Below are positions 12,318-24,340 of a stretch of 64,000 nt of DNA, piece after piece. Numbering within the stretch: position 1 is the stretch's first letter; each line of letters begins with the position of its first letter. The notes under the pieces were generated by a model. The model saw only the letters and a list, made by a program, of their open reading frames with translations. It did no database searches and was not told where the DNA came from. A program made the position numbers and the translations under genes. This DNA comes from Undaria pinnatifida (lineage: Eukaryota > Sar > Phaeophyceae > Laminariales > Alariaceae), in contig JABAKD010000001.1 in NCBI GenBank assembly GCA_012845835.1, positions 12,235,501 to 12,299,500 of the forward strand, in the 5' to 3' direction.

Positions 12318-13560
12318 GTAGCGTGTGTTCAACAATTTCAAGCCTCGGTTCGTCGGGTGGCCCTGAGAAGCCCTGTGGGTCTAACAGCATTTCCACGCCA
12401 TCACCGATCAGACCTGACAGGTGGGTCTGCCCAGTTTATGACTTGTACAGACTTTTCAACATTTTGGTAGCAAGGCAACGCATTTGGTTATACCAGGCCT
12501 GGTGCTAAAGACGTTGTCAGGGGGCATTCTCGGCCCATCGCCAGGTTTTCCATGGGTACACATGAGTCGAGCTAAACCATATGCCTAGTACGTATTTTGG
12601 ACGCGGCGGTGTGATAAGTTGCAGTCATCTTTGTGTTTCAGGGACCGCATCTAACAAGAACAATTTAACAGGGTACGAGCCCCGGTTCACTTATTGAGCC
12701 TGAGAGTCACACTGTCTATTCAACAGCAGATCCGTCGCCATAATCAAACAGCGCTATTAGCAGGGGGCTTGCCACGTTCAAGACGTCAATAGACGGTATT
12801 CATACTTTGGACTTTGGCCGGTGGCCAACCCGTTCGTATGATGTCGACTGTTGCTAGATACGGTATCGTTGGGGGGTAATCCTGGGTCAGTCCCCGGGTT
12901 TGCCATGGACACAGGTTAGCTTAGTCGCCACATCCCAACACATCAGAGCAAACAAAAAAGCGTTTTCAACAGGTTTCACGCCCTGTGTGGCCTGGTGAGT
13001 CCGAGATGCACACTGCTGTTGATTCAGCAGCAGTTCGGCGCCATCATCGCCCATCACTGGGGACCCTTCCCATGTCCACAACGCTCACACATACGGAGCA
13101 CACATGGATGGCTTGGACATTAACTAAAACATGTAATCACACGATGTCTAGTCTAGTGCTGCTAGATGCGCTATCCTTAGCAGCTTACACTGGGTCCGTC
13201 CTTAGGGTTTCCATAGATATGGTTGAGCTCAGTTTTCAGTCTCGCGTTGCAGAGATACCGACCGGCAAACCATTTTTCAGCAGGTTTCGATTTTCAATTC
13301 GCTGGGCGAGCCTGAGAGGCACATTGACTGTCTATTCAACAAGAGTTCGGTGCCACTACTACCCAACACTGAGAAGCCTGCCAAGTCCACAACGGGAAAA
13401 GACGGTATATGGTGGATGTTATGTGCTGCCAGATAGGATGTATCCTGAGTCCGTTCTGAGGGTCTAGATGGCATAGTGGTTACGTCCTCGCGATATCGAC
13501 ACCACGAACAACAGAAACAGGTTTTAACCCACCATATATAATGTTGTGAACCTGAGACAT
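11195..13560. repeat. satellite array, ~250-330 bp units, about 8 copies
   Basis: The landmark TTCAACAGGTTACGAGCCTCG recurs at about 11198, 11500, 11754, 12328, 12660, 12964, 13272 and 13513. Each is followed by GAG..CACTGTCTATTCAACAG-AGTTCGGCGCCA, then GCCTGCCAAGTCCAC, and each unit has ATATCCTGGGTCCRTCYCCGGG with TTTCCATGGATA. Divergence between units is high. One unit is expanded by the (GACA)n block. Confidence 0.8.
11979..12317. repeat. (GACA)n / (GACT)n microsatellite inside a satellite unit
   Basis: About 340 bp of tetranucleotide GACA, with interspersed GACT in the first ~90 bp and two single interruptions later. It starts where the satellite reads GGGACCACA and ends just before GTGTTCAACA, so it probably grew from the ACCACAGACA of the unit. 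Confidence 0.95.
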
Positions 13561-15147
13561 GCTATCGGTTCACGAACAATCAAATTGGCGCATCCACCAA
13601 CCAGAGGTGAGGAGCCTGCCATGGCTAAGATACAGATTGGCTGTGCAAGCACTTCCGACATTAGCCAACGTATGTTTTCATGCGATGTCTGGTCTGATGG
13701 ATATTATTCTCCGTTGTGGCTTTTGTGCACTTATCCAAGTGATGTTTGGACCATTTCGTCTTTTGATCAGATATGTTCGAGTGCTGCACCAAACTGATAG
13801 CCATAGCAATGGCCGCGCAGAGGTTGTTTCACGAGCACCATATTCCTCGTTGTCCGCCGAGATGCCCTACACCATGCATGCTGAACTTCGGCGGGTAGCA
13901 TTTCTGAGCAAACTAAAAATTCCAACCACCAGGTACTTCCTGCAGACCCTGGCGTCACCGTCAAATGAAGGGAATTGCGCAGCACCAAACTACGAAATAT
14001 AACTTTAACTGACCTACGAAACACATAAATCCCTCGTCCCCTTTCTTTCCGGCCCCTCCTCCCTGCCTCACCTCCCACCCCGTCTCCTTTCGCTTCCCCT
14101 CCCTCTCCCTCCCGCTCTCCTCCCTCCCCACGCCCTCGCCCCCCGTCTCCTCGGATGCGTGCTACGATAGAGGTACGTATACAATTTTTTTCTGAGGTTC
14201 CTCAACTTGAGAGCTTGAGGTCTTTCCCAAAAACCGAGTTAGAGAAGAATAAAACTGCTACGGGATGAAACTCCCAAGGCCTAGGTACACCACGAGAATC
14301 ATGCTAATACAAAGACCTCTTACCGAAGGAGCCCCGTCATTCAAATACCATTTCCGCCAAAAAAAGGTATATCTCTATCGTAGCGCGCGTCTTCCGCTCA
14401 CCCCCCCCCCCCTCCCCCCTCCCCCGTATTTTACAGCCATCGTCAACCGTCTTCTTGCATTAATCTGTCACCTTGCCCCATGCAGAAATGGTACAGCGAC
14501 AAAACCACGATTGGTCCACTACTAATGTACTAGCCTAACCCCGATCTGGCAGTGCACGGCATGTCGGTATCACGCCTCCACGCCGCAAAAACATTGAGCA
14601 GTGGGGTTCAAGCGCTGTGCTATGGTCGCGTTAAACAACACCAAGACGAGGCTATATTCACACTGGTATCGATAGAGCATCAGGCGGAATCGTTTAGACG
14701 CCCCCTCCCTCGGCAAACCAAACTGAAACGCGTATCAAGCGCTGTTCGTCCGCCGTGTGGAACAAACCATCGACAAGTTTATACAATGTATGGACTACTA
14801 TGGATTACTCTGTATGGCCGCACGCTTCATCGTTATCACGCCCCCGTCTCTTGCTGAAGCCGGCAAACGTCAACATAATGTCTCATGCGCGCACAGCATA
14901 GTTATCACGTCTTCTGCTTCGCCAAATCAGACCAAAAGCATTGCTTCTCAAGCACGGTTTTTGGTCGCGCGAAAGATCCCGCCCCGGCACGCCTGGACTA
15001 ACACAGATCTTGCAGCCCACGACACGGTTTGGATCAAATCCCTTCTCTCACGCAAAGTCCAAACCACGTCCCGAGTGACGAATCTCTGTGTCATCGGCGG
15101 AACAAGCCAACGAACGTTCAAGGCCTTGCACTCGTACAAACTTTGGA
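13561..15147. other. no gene recognised; polypyrimidine tract
   Basis: A C/T-rich tract runs from about 14030 to 14153, with a second poly-C/CT stretch near 14399-14430. The 155-codon plus frame at 14757-15224 overlaps the 3' exon of the minus-strand gene at 15148 and is not supported by splice sites. Confidence 0.45.
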
Positions 15148-17271
15148 TTATCCAATCCGTTCTTCTGCGTTTACCCCCCAGACCGTTTCCTCCCCGAGAC
15201 GAATTTCCATTCCATCGTCTGTGACGTGCAGTTCATAGCCGTCGTCGGTGGGGCGCGTCCAAGGACGGCGGTTAAGCCAGTCCCAAGTGTATGGCCCAGA
15301 CTTTGACAGAACGGTGGTACCGTCCACTGTCACCTTCTGCAACGGTTCAGGCCATGGGAAGTAGAGGGGAAGAACGGGGGTGGAGTCGCTTGTTGTTACC
15401 TTGCTACTATGCATAGGCGGCGGTTCGGCAATTTTGCGTTTGTTTTTTAGTGTATTGTTTCCTGGCAGAGTGGTGAATAAGGCGCAAGGATATCATATTT
15501 GCAGCAGACCGTGTGCGACGGTGGTCCCGTCTATTATTTCCCTTCTGCAAGAGTCAAAACATTGGGAAAAGGAGGAGCATGAAGTTGTGTAGAGCCGCAC
15601 AAAACCTGTTATCCACAGTTCAACAGTGCTGCATGTTTGATACAATTACTTATGCACCAGGGTACCATTCAGCAGGGTCTTGTTGACCTCGCGCCCCCGT
15701 TGATGCACGCAAGCATCCCCACGCATTAGACCGTCCGGTACAAGAGGAAGAACAGAGCTTCTTCCACCGAGGGAAATAATATGACACTTAAGTCGTTGTA
15801 CCGATGATGGTTATCATTTTCTTAGATAGGTCAGTACTTCCTACAGGTAACAGTGCTGTATTCATGGGGTTCTAGGTGTTTTCCACGGCGATGCCCTCCG
15901 CCGGTGTTGTATACCCGGATATGCTCAGCAGCAGGTGAACGCATCAAACACTCAATACGAGCGGCCTGGGGCCTTGTGCCTCAACCCCGTTTTGAATGCC
16001 ACCCATGAGGTTGAGGATCAACTTCTTGGAATTGGTTAACATCACCTTCTGCCGTGGTTGGAGGGTTGGGTGGCATTATCAGCACTGATACGCTATCGAG
16101 ACACGAGTGCACCCTGGCTACGAACTGCCGCAGGATTGCGTAACCTCATCGCACAACATCATAGTCGACTCACCACACAGCCTTTGTTGGAAACGCTCGC
16201 ACAGACCTCCCCCGTTTTGTCAGCTGCTGTTCCAATCTCGTTCAAACGGTTTTTCTCATCCCGCCGGGCCCACGGCAGCCAGCCCCCAGCCGTTCCCTTT
16301 TTAATCCCTAAATCGTCATCGTTACCTTGGCCGCCAACGTCATGAGCCTTGGTCGTCTGGATGCCCCAGACGTTCCATTTAACCTCAGTAACGGAGCCAA
16401 CGTCGTCAGTTGGTGTTCCAGTCTCATCCAAATTTGTTTTCTCAACCCGACGGGCCGAAGGCAACCAACCCCCAGCCGTCCTTATCCTCTTCTCCGAGTC
16501 TTGACGCTTATCGGCCTCCGGTACATCTGTGACTGTTCCAATATCATCTATGCTGCTTTTCTCCAACCGTTTAACCAAGAGAACCGAGCCCCTAGCCATC
16601 CCCATCTTCCTCCCAGATTCGTTATCGCCCTTTCCGCGAAAAACTCGAACCTTTGACCGCCGCATACCAATGACACTCCGCACAACATTCGAGTCGGAGT
16701 GCAACAGTGTTGTGAATCGCATCGCCTCCGGTCCTGCCCCCTCCCCTCTAACACCGCCTTCTGTTGATGGTGCCTCCTGGTACTTTCCAAACATTAGGGA
16801 GCCGTCGGTCCGAGGCCACAGTACCGACTCCCCCGCGGCGGACCGTAGGGGGCCCCGGAGAGTGTCCCCAACGTGTAGGGCGCAAGAGGGATTACTCGCC
16901 CAGGGGTCCTTTGTGCAGAGCATAACGTGGTTCTCTGTAAGATGGTCGCCGTCGGAGTCCCGACGAGTGTTAGACCCCGACAGAGCCTCGTCCTTGATAT
17001 TCGGTTTTAGGTTTATCTTGTTGAGCTTTATGATGTGCTGGGACACCTGGTGGTCGAGAGTTGCGTTGTGTAGAAGGGGGAACACGCTTGGAGTCTTGCG
17101 GGCGGCCTCAACGTGACTGCCACCGACGTGCGTGTCTCCTGAGGCATCGGCATCGCTAGTGCTACTGTTGTCCTGAGTATCTGTTTCGGTCCCGTTTCTG
17201 GCATGGAATTCACTGAGCAGATCCTCGAGATGCGGGGAGATCTTGCTCAGGGGTTCCTTCCTGTCACGGGC
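15148..17271 (-). CDS. gene B1, uncharacterised repeat-containing protein
   Basis: The large exon is 17271-16174: acceptor GGGGCAG|GCC, donor TGT GTG|GTGAGT, 366 codons. The last exon is 15336-15148: TTGCAG|AAG ... stop, 63 codons. Both junctions are phase 0. The large exon has a polar, Asp/Ser/Thr-rich N-terminal part, then a conserved block GDTLRGPLR...LWPR, then three degenerate ~35-residue repeats each built around GGWLPWARR..EK..L.E.GT. The last exon has a Trp-rich segment (GPYTWDWLNRRPWTRP) ending ETVWGVN, which echoes NVWGIQ in the repeats. A paralogue (B2, 32162-35168) keeps the same exon boundaries and motifs, which is the main support. Upstream exons probably exist; a frame at about 17612-17745 ending at a GTAAGT donor is a candidate, but its phase does not fit. 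No function is recognised. Confidence 0.6.
15490..15544 (-). pseudogene. relic of a B-family last exon
   Basis: On the minus strand, TTGCAG|AAG followed by ATAGACGGGACCACCGTC parallels the start of the B1 last exon (TTGCAG|AAG...GTGGACGGTACCACCGTT). The similarity soon stops. It lies in the intron of B1. A second similar acceptor plus open frame (GGCAG|AAGGTGATG) lies near 16045-15947. Confidence 0.3.
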
Positions 17272-18460
17272 CTGCCCCGCATCGCGCGCACATGCACAGA
17301 CAAAATGTTTTGGCGAGACGAGGAGGAAACGCGGTGAAGCGTGGAAAGGAACGCGCAGGGGGGAAGAATCCTTGAGAAGGGTTGAAAAAGGCGGGGACAA
17401 ATTGGTCATAGCTTCTTTTTTATTGGCACCTACGCAGACACCAGGTTACCGGGGCAAGCAAGAAACGCAGTAACACATATATCTTAAAGTAAAGGGGTGG
17501 AGCGTAGCTGGAGGGAGGGTTAATCGATCAGAACATCGAATTGCGGTGCCATATTGACTGTACGTGTTGATGGTATGACGAGATCGCACCACGGTGTCGT
17601 CATACACGTTGAACACTTACCAAACAACGAGCGGGCGGGTGTGGACGCGAGGGGTGTAGACGCGGGCCAGAGCACGAACGGCGAAATGGTACCAGCACAG
17701 ATAATGGGGTCGGAATTGTTTGAGATAAAACGTGGAAAACAAAGCATTACATGTGCCACGGTAGAGGTTCATCTATTTTTTCGGGTAATCTTCGTTGGAG
17801 GAGCTCCATACCTCACCCAAAATTTGACGTGGACAAGAAATATTTAATTTTCACCGAAGGGCAATCTTATGGGCTAGACGCACGTCACGCAACAAGATAG
17901 GAAACACTAGGCAGTTCCTCAGTTTCAAAAAATGTTATACAGACGCCATCTAGCTCAAGATCTCCAACCCCTACCGTTGCCTGCATCGACAACACCAAGA
18001 ATTACGCCAAAACGAGGCACGGATGAGCCGCGCAACGATACATAGAGGTTGCAACAACGGCATGGTATCATGAGCCCAGGCGCTTTAAAACTGACGGGGC
18101 TCCCGAACTGAGGGGCTATCCCCCATCTGTGCATCCGATGTAACTAAATGAAACGTGGCCACGTGTAGCCCATGCGATTGCGTAATAGGAATTGTCGTAT
18201 GATTCTAATTTTGTCATTGAAGTCCGTCGTGCGCGAGAAAAATTCAGATCTCCGTCAGCACCTCAAGAACTTACGGTGCTACTCCCGCTGCGGCGCAACA
18301 CGCGTCTGGTATGTGCCCCTCCCCCCAGAAATAACACGAGAAAAAGGCCAGAGGGGTGAGATCTATAAGGAGTACCACACGAGCGTGTGTTCAACGTATT
18401 TTTATCTTGGTTTTTGAGTCTATCCTGGCTATCACATGTCTACGGCTGATCTCGTGTTTC
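17272..18460. other. upstream region of B1; one weak exon candidate
   Basis: The minus frame 17745-17612 reads from an ATG to TTG TTT G|GTAAGT and could be a first exon of B1. The remainder to 18460 shows no gene or repeat I can support. Confidence 0.3.
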
Positions 18461-18467
18461 TTTTGAA

Positions 18468-18696
18468 ATGTCGCGAGGTCTGTTGGTCGTGTGTGCCCCT
18501 TGGATGCTCGTGTGTGCAAAAGAACCAGCGGCTGAAGACAACGGACTTGTCGAATCAGACTTCTCGTCTACAGGCAACCATCGCGGAGAAGTATCGGTCT
18601 CCTGAGCGGAAAAAACGCCAACAACGCTGCTATCGGTTCACGCAAGATCACAGCCAAAGCGTTGGCGGGAGGATATCTTGCTTCGATAGCATTAAG
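18468..18696 (+). pseudogene. signal-peptide-like exon, frame change inside
   Basis: The ATG at 18468 opens MSRGLLVVCAPWMLVCA, a short positively charged start, a hydrophobic core and an AxA-like end, resembling a secretory signal peptide. It is followed by an acidic stretch that stops at a TGA near 18600. A second frame then reads convincing, non-repetitive protein (SGKNANNAAIGSRKITAKA) up to AAG|GTACGT at 18697. Either one base is missing near 18598 or a very short intron is used (an acceptor-like CTCGTCTACAG ends at 18572). It faces the exon at 19795-20003. No product is recognised. Confidence 0.35.
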
Positions 18697-18924
18697 GTAC
18701 GTACGGTAGTATCAGGAGGAGGTTTAGGTTTAGATCTGTCGATTGATTGTGCAAGGCGTCATACCAGCACATGAGCAATATATGAACAGACTACCGCGCT
18801 TCGGGGATGACTGCAGTGGGATACCAGCTATGTACGGCACGAGTAAGGGAGAGACACCGACAACAAGAACAAGACTGATTTACAGTTCAATATATAAGAA
18901 ACGGGTTTTATAGTTTTCCGCGCA

Positions 18925-19116
18925 CAGGCTGCCTAACACCACGCTGTTGACCGTGATAGCTACACAATAGTTGCAAGGGGAGTCGCCGACCTATATCCTT
19001 AATGAGGACACAAACCGTAGTACACGCGATCGGAGTATCACACACAGCTTGCAAAGACAAGTTTCGACAAAATATTCGATCCCACAGAGCTGGAGTGTAT
19101 TTTATTTTTTATAATA
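18925..19116 (+). mobile_element. dispersed family R copy (tail on right)
   Basis: It runs from TTCCGCGCACAGGCTG through GGGGAGTCGCCGACCTATAT, CTTAATGAGGACACA, GATCGGAGTATCACACACAG and AGTTTCGACAAAATATTCGA to the AT-rich end GTGTATTTTATTTTTTATAATA. It is in inverted orientation to the copy at 20745-20945, 1.6 kb away. Confidence 0.8.
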
Positions 19117-19794
19117 GACTAGACTATAGCCCTAGTCTATATTTAGACCTACTCCCTCTGCTAGCGGGTTGTCCCGCCAGAGCCGCTGTTTAGCCTGATC
19201 GGCACGCTCGTGTTGTATACTGAGTATAATCTAATCAGAACGCGCTAAAAAATACGAAGGATCCCCAACTACCCGTATCACATTTTTTTCGTGTGTAGAC
19301 TGAGTGTCTGGGAGAAAACAGGATAAAACACAGGGTGCCATCACTTTGATTTCGGTACCGAGGCACCAACCGCCACCCACCCACGTACCCCACACACCGA
19401 CAATGCCCTACAACCAACCAAGCAAAAGCAGCGGAAGCGGTTGCCTGTGAGTGTATACCCCGCCTGCCTGCGGAAGTGCCTTCGTCCAGAGCAGCAAGCG
19501 AGCGTAGCCGGAATATGGCTGAGAGGCGCGTGTTTTCGCTTACAAACGAAACTCCCTGAAAAGCGAACGATACCCAGCTGTCTGCTCTCGTATAATATCA
19601 AGTTTAATAGGCTTTGCCGGGTGTCTTTGGGAGAAGAAGTATTCTGCTGTAGGCGTTTAAATGAAACGCTTTAATTTGGACGCCGATACATCTACATCCT
19701 CACATATACAAACGCCACCGCAGCAGCGGAAACGGCCGCCTGCTCTACAACTGGCAAGGCGAGAGGCGGCGGTTCCCCTGCGCCTGACTCTCAC

Positions 19795-20003
19795 CGAAGG
19801 CTTCCCGCAAAGAAATGGCTTGACCAACGCCATGGCATCCTCCGCCGTGACTTCTGCCTCTTCGCAGTCATCGCAAGACTTTGCAACGCCTTGCACATCG
19901 TCCCCCAGTTCCCTTCATGTTTCTTCGCAGCAACATTATCCAAAAGAACGGTGGCGCACAGGAGTACGAGGAGTATGCCCCACGATGCGAGGGAGGCCTT
20001 CAT
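19795..20003 (-). CDS. exon of a small secreted protein, apparent frameshift
   Basis: The minus-strand ATG at 20003 starts MKASLASWGILLVLLC, continuing to a clear signal peptide with likely cleavage near residue 25 (VAA|KK). After about 12 more residues the initial frame turns into basic, unlikely sequence, while the next frame reads CDDCEEAEVTAEDAMALVK and ends CCT TCG|GTGAGA at 19795/19794, a good donor. The switch is explained by one missing base, most simply in the G5 run (C5 on the plus strand, 19902-19906). The mature part would be a small acidic protein with a CxxC pair, continued in an unseen exon. It lies between two inverted family R copies. An overlapping plus-strand frame is judged a shadow. 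Confidence 0.45.
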
Positions 20004-20209
20004 CTACCTATCTGCCTGTCTGGTGCTGGTTGGGATAATAGGCGTGTCGCTGTGTCCCAAGTATCCCCACGAATATAAAAAGAGCGTTGCCTGGTGTATT
20101 GTACCAGGGGTTGAGGTTACGCGGCGCAGCCGCCCTGTGCGAGACGCAGATATCAGATAAGGGACGACGGACCGGCCAATAGCCAGCGGATATATCTAGG
20201 ATACGTGAA

Positions 20210-20520
20210 CAGTCTGCGGCATAAGCGCGTGGACATGTGACCAGGCCGGCTGCAACATAATTGGGTTGTCTAGTCAGGCTGTAGCATGCCAACAGACTAG
20301 CGTGACAGCTTGTACATACGTCAGCATCAGGCTGCAGAATCGACTGTCTGTAGCATGGTATGTGGGGCTGGTATAATGTCAGCAAGCAGTATCATGCGAG
20401 TAGACGGCAGCATGAGCTCTTGGGACATGGGACCAGGCTGTAGCGTGGCCGCGCAGACACGGTCGGCAGGCTGGAGCTTGTCGGCAGGCTGTATCATACT
20501 TCGTAGCTGGCAGCATGTAT
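20210..20520. repeat. degenerate CAGGCTGTAGCATG minisatellite
   Basis: About six to eight units spaced 35-70 bp contain CAGGCTG followed by YAGMRT. It lies inside the segment bounded by the inverted family R copies. Confidence 0.5.
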
Positions 20521-20744
20521 AGAGCGCGCGATGTAACATCGAACCAAGCTACTCGATTGGATTCACGAGTACCTGGTAATCATCAACATTGCTGTATGGA
20601 CAAGGGCTCCGCACGGTTGCCGGCATTTTAGCCGGCACCTGCGCTTCGGACAAGTAAATCCCTAGACTAGTCTATAGGTACATCGTTTTTTTTGTTGGTT
20701 TTAGTTTTTTTCCCGCCATGTTTGGATACCTAGACTAGTACATT

Positions 20745-20945
20745 TGTGTTTATTATAAAAATAAAAGTACAATCCAGCCGTGAGATGGAAGATTTTTTCG
20801 AAACTCATCTTTGCATGCTGTGTGTGATACTCCGATCGCGCGTATTACTGTGTGTGTCCTCATTAAGGACGTAGGTCGGCGACTGCCCTTGGAACTACCG
20901 TGTAGCTTGTACCAGGGTCAACAGGGTGATGTTAGTACATATGTG
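20745..20945 (-). mobile_element. dispersed family R copy (tail on left)
   Basis: It starts TTATTATAAAAATAAAAGTACAATCC and runs through ACTCATCTTTGC, GATACTCCGATCGCGCGTAT, GTCCTCATTAAGGACGTAGG and TCGGCGACTGCCC to GGGTGATGTTAGT. Confidence 0.8.
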
Positions 20946-22690
20946 TTTATACACTTGCAACATCAACTATACACGAAGCATGCCTGGAGTACCTGCTAAG
21001 CGTTTAGCGTGCCAAGCGTTCCAGTAGGATGAAGACATGGCCGTGTAACATTACAGGATAAAAAAAAGACAGCGCCAAGTGTTAAGAACGATGGAAGTAC
21101 ACGCTTAGCACCAATAACATGAGGCGTGCAGTGCACGACCACATATTATTAAGAAGTAAGGGGAACACGACAGGGACTCAGTCTGATTTATCAGGTCCCA
21201 AACTCGATGCCGATATTTCTTTTCTTCACCCGTCTCCACTTTCAGACTCGAGACGCTTGTCGACCTCATTCACCACGCTACACTTCTGGGGAAGGGGGGG
21301 TTGACAGATCCACACCCATAGCGTAGGCATGGAATCTGGGCACGGTTTAGGGTTTAAGAGTAGGTGTTAGGTGCGCATGTCGTGATAAGGAAGATGGGGT
21401 AAGGGCAGTATAGAGCACAGGATACCGTACTCTGCAGGGAACATGTACACTGACACAGGATGGACTTCTTGTTTGTTGGAGAGAGGGTGCGTTGTAATAC
21501 CCTTGAAACATTCAGCCTGCATTTTTTTGCCACCTAATGTCTTCTTGTGTGTCCTGTGCTCTATGACGGCATATTTACGCCTTCAGCGTTTTACATCCCC
21601 GGAGCGGCCGGAAGCTAACCAAATAATCTTACAAATACCCGTCAGCAAAGCCATGAGCTAATAGCGATGGACACGGAAACGTCACAATCAAAAACCCGTC
21701 AACACGCGACGTTAAGCTAGCGTCGAGGCCCAATGTCTTCTTTTGTTTGCACACACCACAGCCGGCCGTACTACTTCGAGGGCGCCTTCGTATTCGCTTT
21801 CACTCTCTTCAATACTGCACATGTTAAATGTCACTTTCTTGTACTAATCTATCATCACCGCCGCATTCCTTTAAGGGCCGTTTTTTTTGCTCTCTCTTCG
21901 CTCTCAAGCCCGATGTCCTCGGTTACTTCCTCCATATTCCCCGAATGTTTACTATTGCGTGTGGACGTTGTTCGCTGCTGGGTCTTTCTTGTGCCGACAG
22001 GCCAGTTAGAGCGGAAATAAATTATAGGTAATGCACTGAATATCCCGTAACCTCTAACTCTACCCAACGAGATAACGTAGAACGCCCATCACGGTTGATA
22101 TCGATATCGATACCGACAACGACTGACGACGACGGCGTTGGGAGTCAAAACGATAGGATTACGACAACGACAATTACTACGAGAACGACGATTACAACGA
22201 TGACGATAACGATAGAATGAACGGTGATAAAGTGTCGATATTCGTCACGATAATCGATCCGCGTCGGGAAATCTACAAAACGTGAACATTACCAATGATG
22301 TTTTCGAGATTTTGGGCTGAGAGCACCGACGTAAACGTGGTCTGCGGGGCCCCTGCACCCTACGCGCGGGGGAAAGGAGGAGACTCGAGGTCTACCACCC
22401 CTTGGCTGGGGGACTGCATGAATGTAAGAAGCAGAACACACAGAGACTTAGACAGAATACTGTCAATAGTGATATTAGCGGTGTCATCGTCATTACAACT
22501 AACTGTGAAATGGTGGTGACGGATCCGGGATCCGGTAGGGGGGGTACCCTTCATCACAACGACGCTGGTGTGGCGTAACAAGCAAGTACACGGAGGTGCG
22601 TACAGCACGAAATAGAAGGGCACAAGCGCAAAATATATGCAAATTAAGAGGGTAGCCACTCGTGCCAATGGTCCAAAATCGATAATATTA
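20946..22690. other. no gene recognised; ACGACR simple repeat
   Basis: An imperfect ACGACAACG/GATATCGATATCGATA stretch occupies about 22095-22225. Other frames are short and unsupported. Confidence 0.45.
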
Positions 22691-22695
22691 TACGA

Positions 22696-22973
22696 TGTTC
22701 GTAAGTTCCAAGCGGGGTAGGTTTCAAGTCATTGTATTACGTCTCCCAACCACAGGGTAGAGGCAAGTCGAGCAGAGAACTCATGCGTGAGACCTCTGAG
22801 AAGAGAACTCGTGCGTAAGACCTCCGAGAAGAGTCAGCTCCCGACCGAGAGCGCACAGCAGTATGCCGTCAAAAACGCCAACAAGGTACTACTAGGCACC
22901 CAATAATAGTCCAGAAGCCCGAACCGGCACGAAACTGATACGTAACTGTCATACTGAAAATCCCAAATCAACA
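22696..22973 (-). repeat. LTR-like direct repeat, left copy
   Basis: About 278 bp, close to identical to 29151-29444. The main differences are a short insertion in the right copy (an extra AATAATAGTC unit) and scattered substitutions. It contains an internal ~27-bp tandem (AGAGAACTCRTGCGTRAGACC). Confidence 0.8.
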
Positions 22974-22986
22974 CCCTCCCGGATTC
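22974..22986 (-). other. candidate polypurine tract
   Basis: On the minus strand GAATCCGGGAGGG directly precedes the TGTTG start of the downstream repeat, the expected place for plus-strand priming in an LTR element. Confidence 0.45.
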
Positions 22987-24076
22987 TTCACAAGACAGTG
23001 ACAAATCAACAATTGACTCAACTCCATCACCTAAAACAACAAAAAATGGCAAGAGGAGAAACTCATCCCCATGAGCGAAAACCTCTCCCATACTTCCACT
23101 TACAACCATTGTAATCACAAGAAGAGATTACAAAAGCCGGGCCATCAGGGCAAAAACTAAAGCGACAGATAAAATGCCAGAGGTCGGAAGGTCACCAGGC
23201 CAAAAGTCTCCCATTGTCCCCTACTACCGCCATAGATACACAGATCATATCGGTAAAACGCATAAATTCTTGTCCGCAAACACAGAATTTATCTGACGCG
23301 AAGATTAACCTAAGCCCTCCCCGGTACAAAGAGTATCTGACCATCGACAAGCCACTCCGTTTTTCATTGCAAAACAAGTGCTAAACAACTTGCTTGTGAA
23401 ATAGTTAAATTATCAAAATATATCATCCTTTGAATTCCCAAACAAGATTGCAACCACCCATCAAGTTCGGAAATCAACATTGGTAATCCAATGACCAATT
23501 GTGACTTTGTATCCCCTCTCTCATTTGAGACCAGTGTGTCCTTTACCGTACGGTCACAAGAATGCCCCATCCCATCTCATCAACACACGTAGGCAACCAC
23601 AAACTAGAGATATAAGCAAAACCTCTTAGCCAATGAAACCAATCCTAGCCAACAAGCGTAATCACCCGAAATATTGGTCATTCGCAAACCATCATTAAAC
23701 CGAAAAATACTCTTCTTTTGGCTTTTGCTTGCTACATCTCCAAATAATTAAATAAAGAAACAATTAAAATGCCGCCACTGTCGATGCAAACAACTCAAGC
23801 TCTCTCAGTTACGCAAACTATTCGACCATCGCAAAGAAATTTCGTGTTTCACTCCTCCTTTGCGAACAAGCATTCGCAATGATACTGTTGGTAAAACAAC
23901 CAATCAATCATGAATATGCCCACTTCTATTTTGCAATCAGTCAGAAGACTTCTGCCAAAACAAAAGATTCCCGCAAAATTCAATACAATCAGTGCCACCA
24001 TCAATATCATACATCAGCGGTACACCTCCCAATTTTGGTGCACCTAATACATACCCTGTTCTCCAAATTTTTATTG

Positions 24077-24340
24077 TATGTATATCAGCTCCACCAGTTC
24101 CCTTCTGGTCTCGTCTACACCAGAAAAACACTACAAGTTTTTCGGATTTACAAAGACTGTTTGATTTGAACATGAAAAACACTCTTCCAAATTTACCAGG
24201 CGTTATCGTTATGTATATCAGCTCCACCAGTTCCCTTTTGGTCCTGCCTATACCAGAAAAACACTTACAAGTTTTTCGAATTTCCGACGACTGTTTGGTT
24301 TGAACATGGAAAACACTTCAAAACTACCAGGCGAAAAGGG
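24077..24340. repeat. 133-bp tandem duplication
   Basis: Two copies start at 24077 and 24210 with TATGTATATCAGCTCCACCA and share CACTTACAAGTTTTTCG..TTT, CGACTGTTTG and AACATGRAAAACACT. It lies in AT-rich sequence inside the LTR-bounded unit. Confidence 0.8.

Noticed and set aside
11967-12341. 124-codon (CLSV)n minus frame
   Set aside because: Pure translation of the (GACA)n microsatellite.
16058-17116. Plus-strand frames of up to 195 codons over B1
   Set aside because: They are shadows of the B1 exon, whose motifs and splice sites are conserved in B2.
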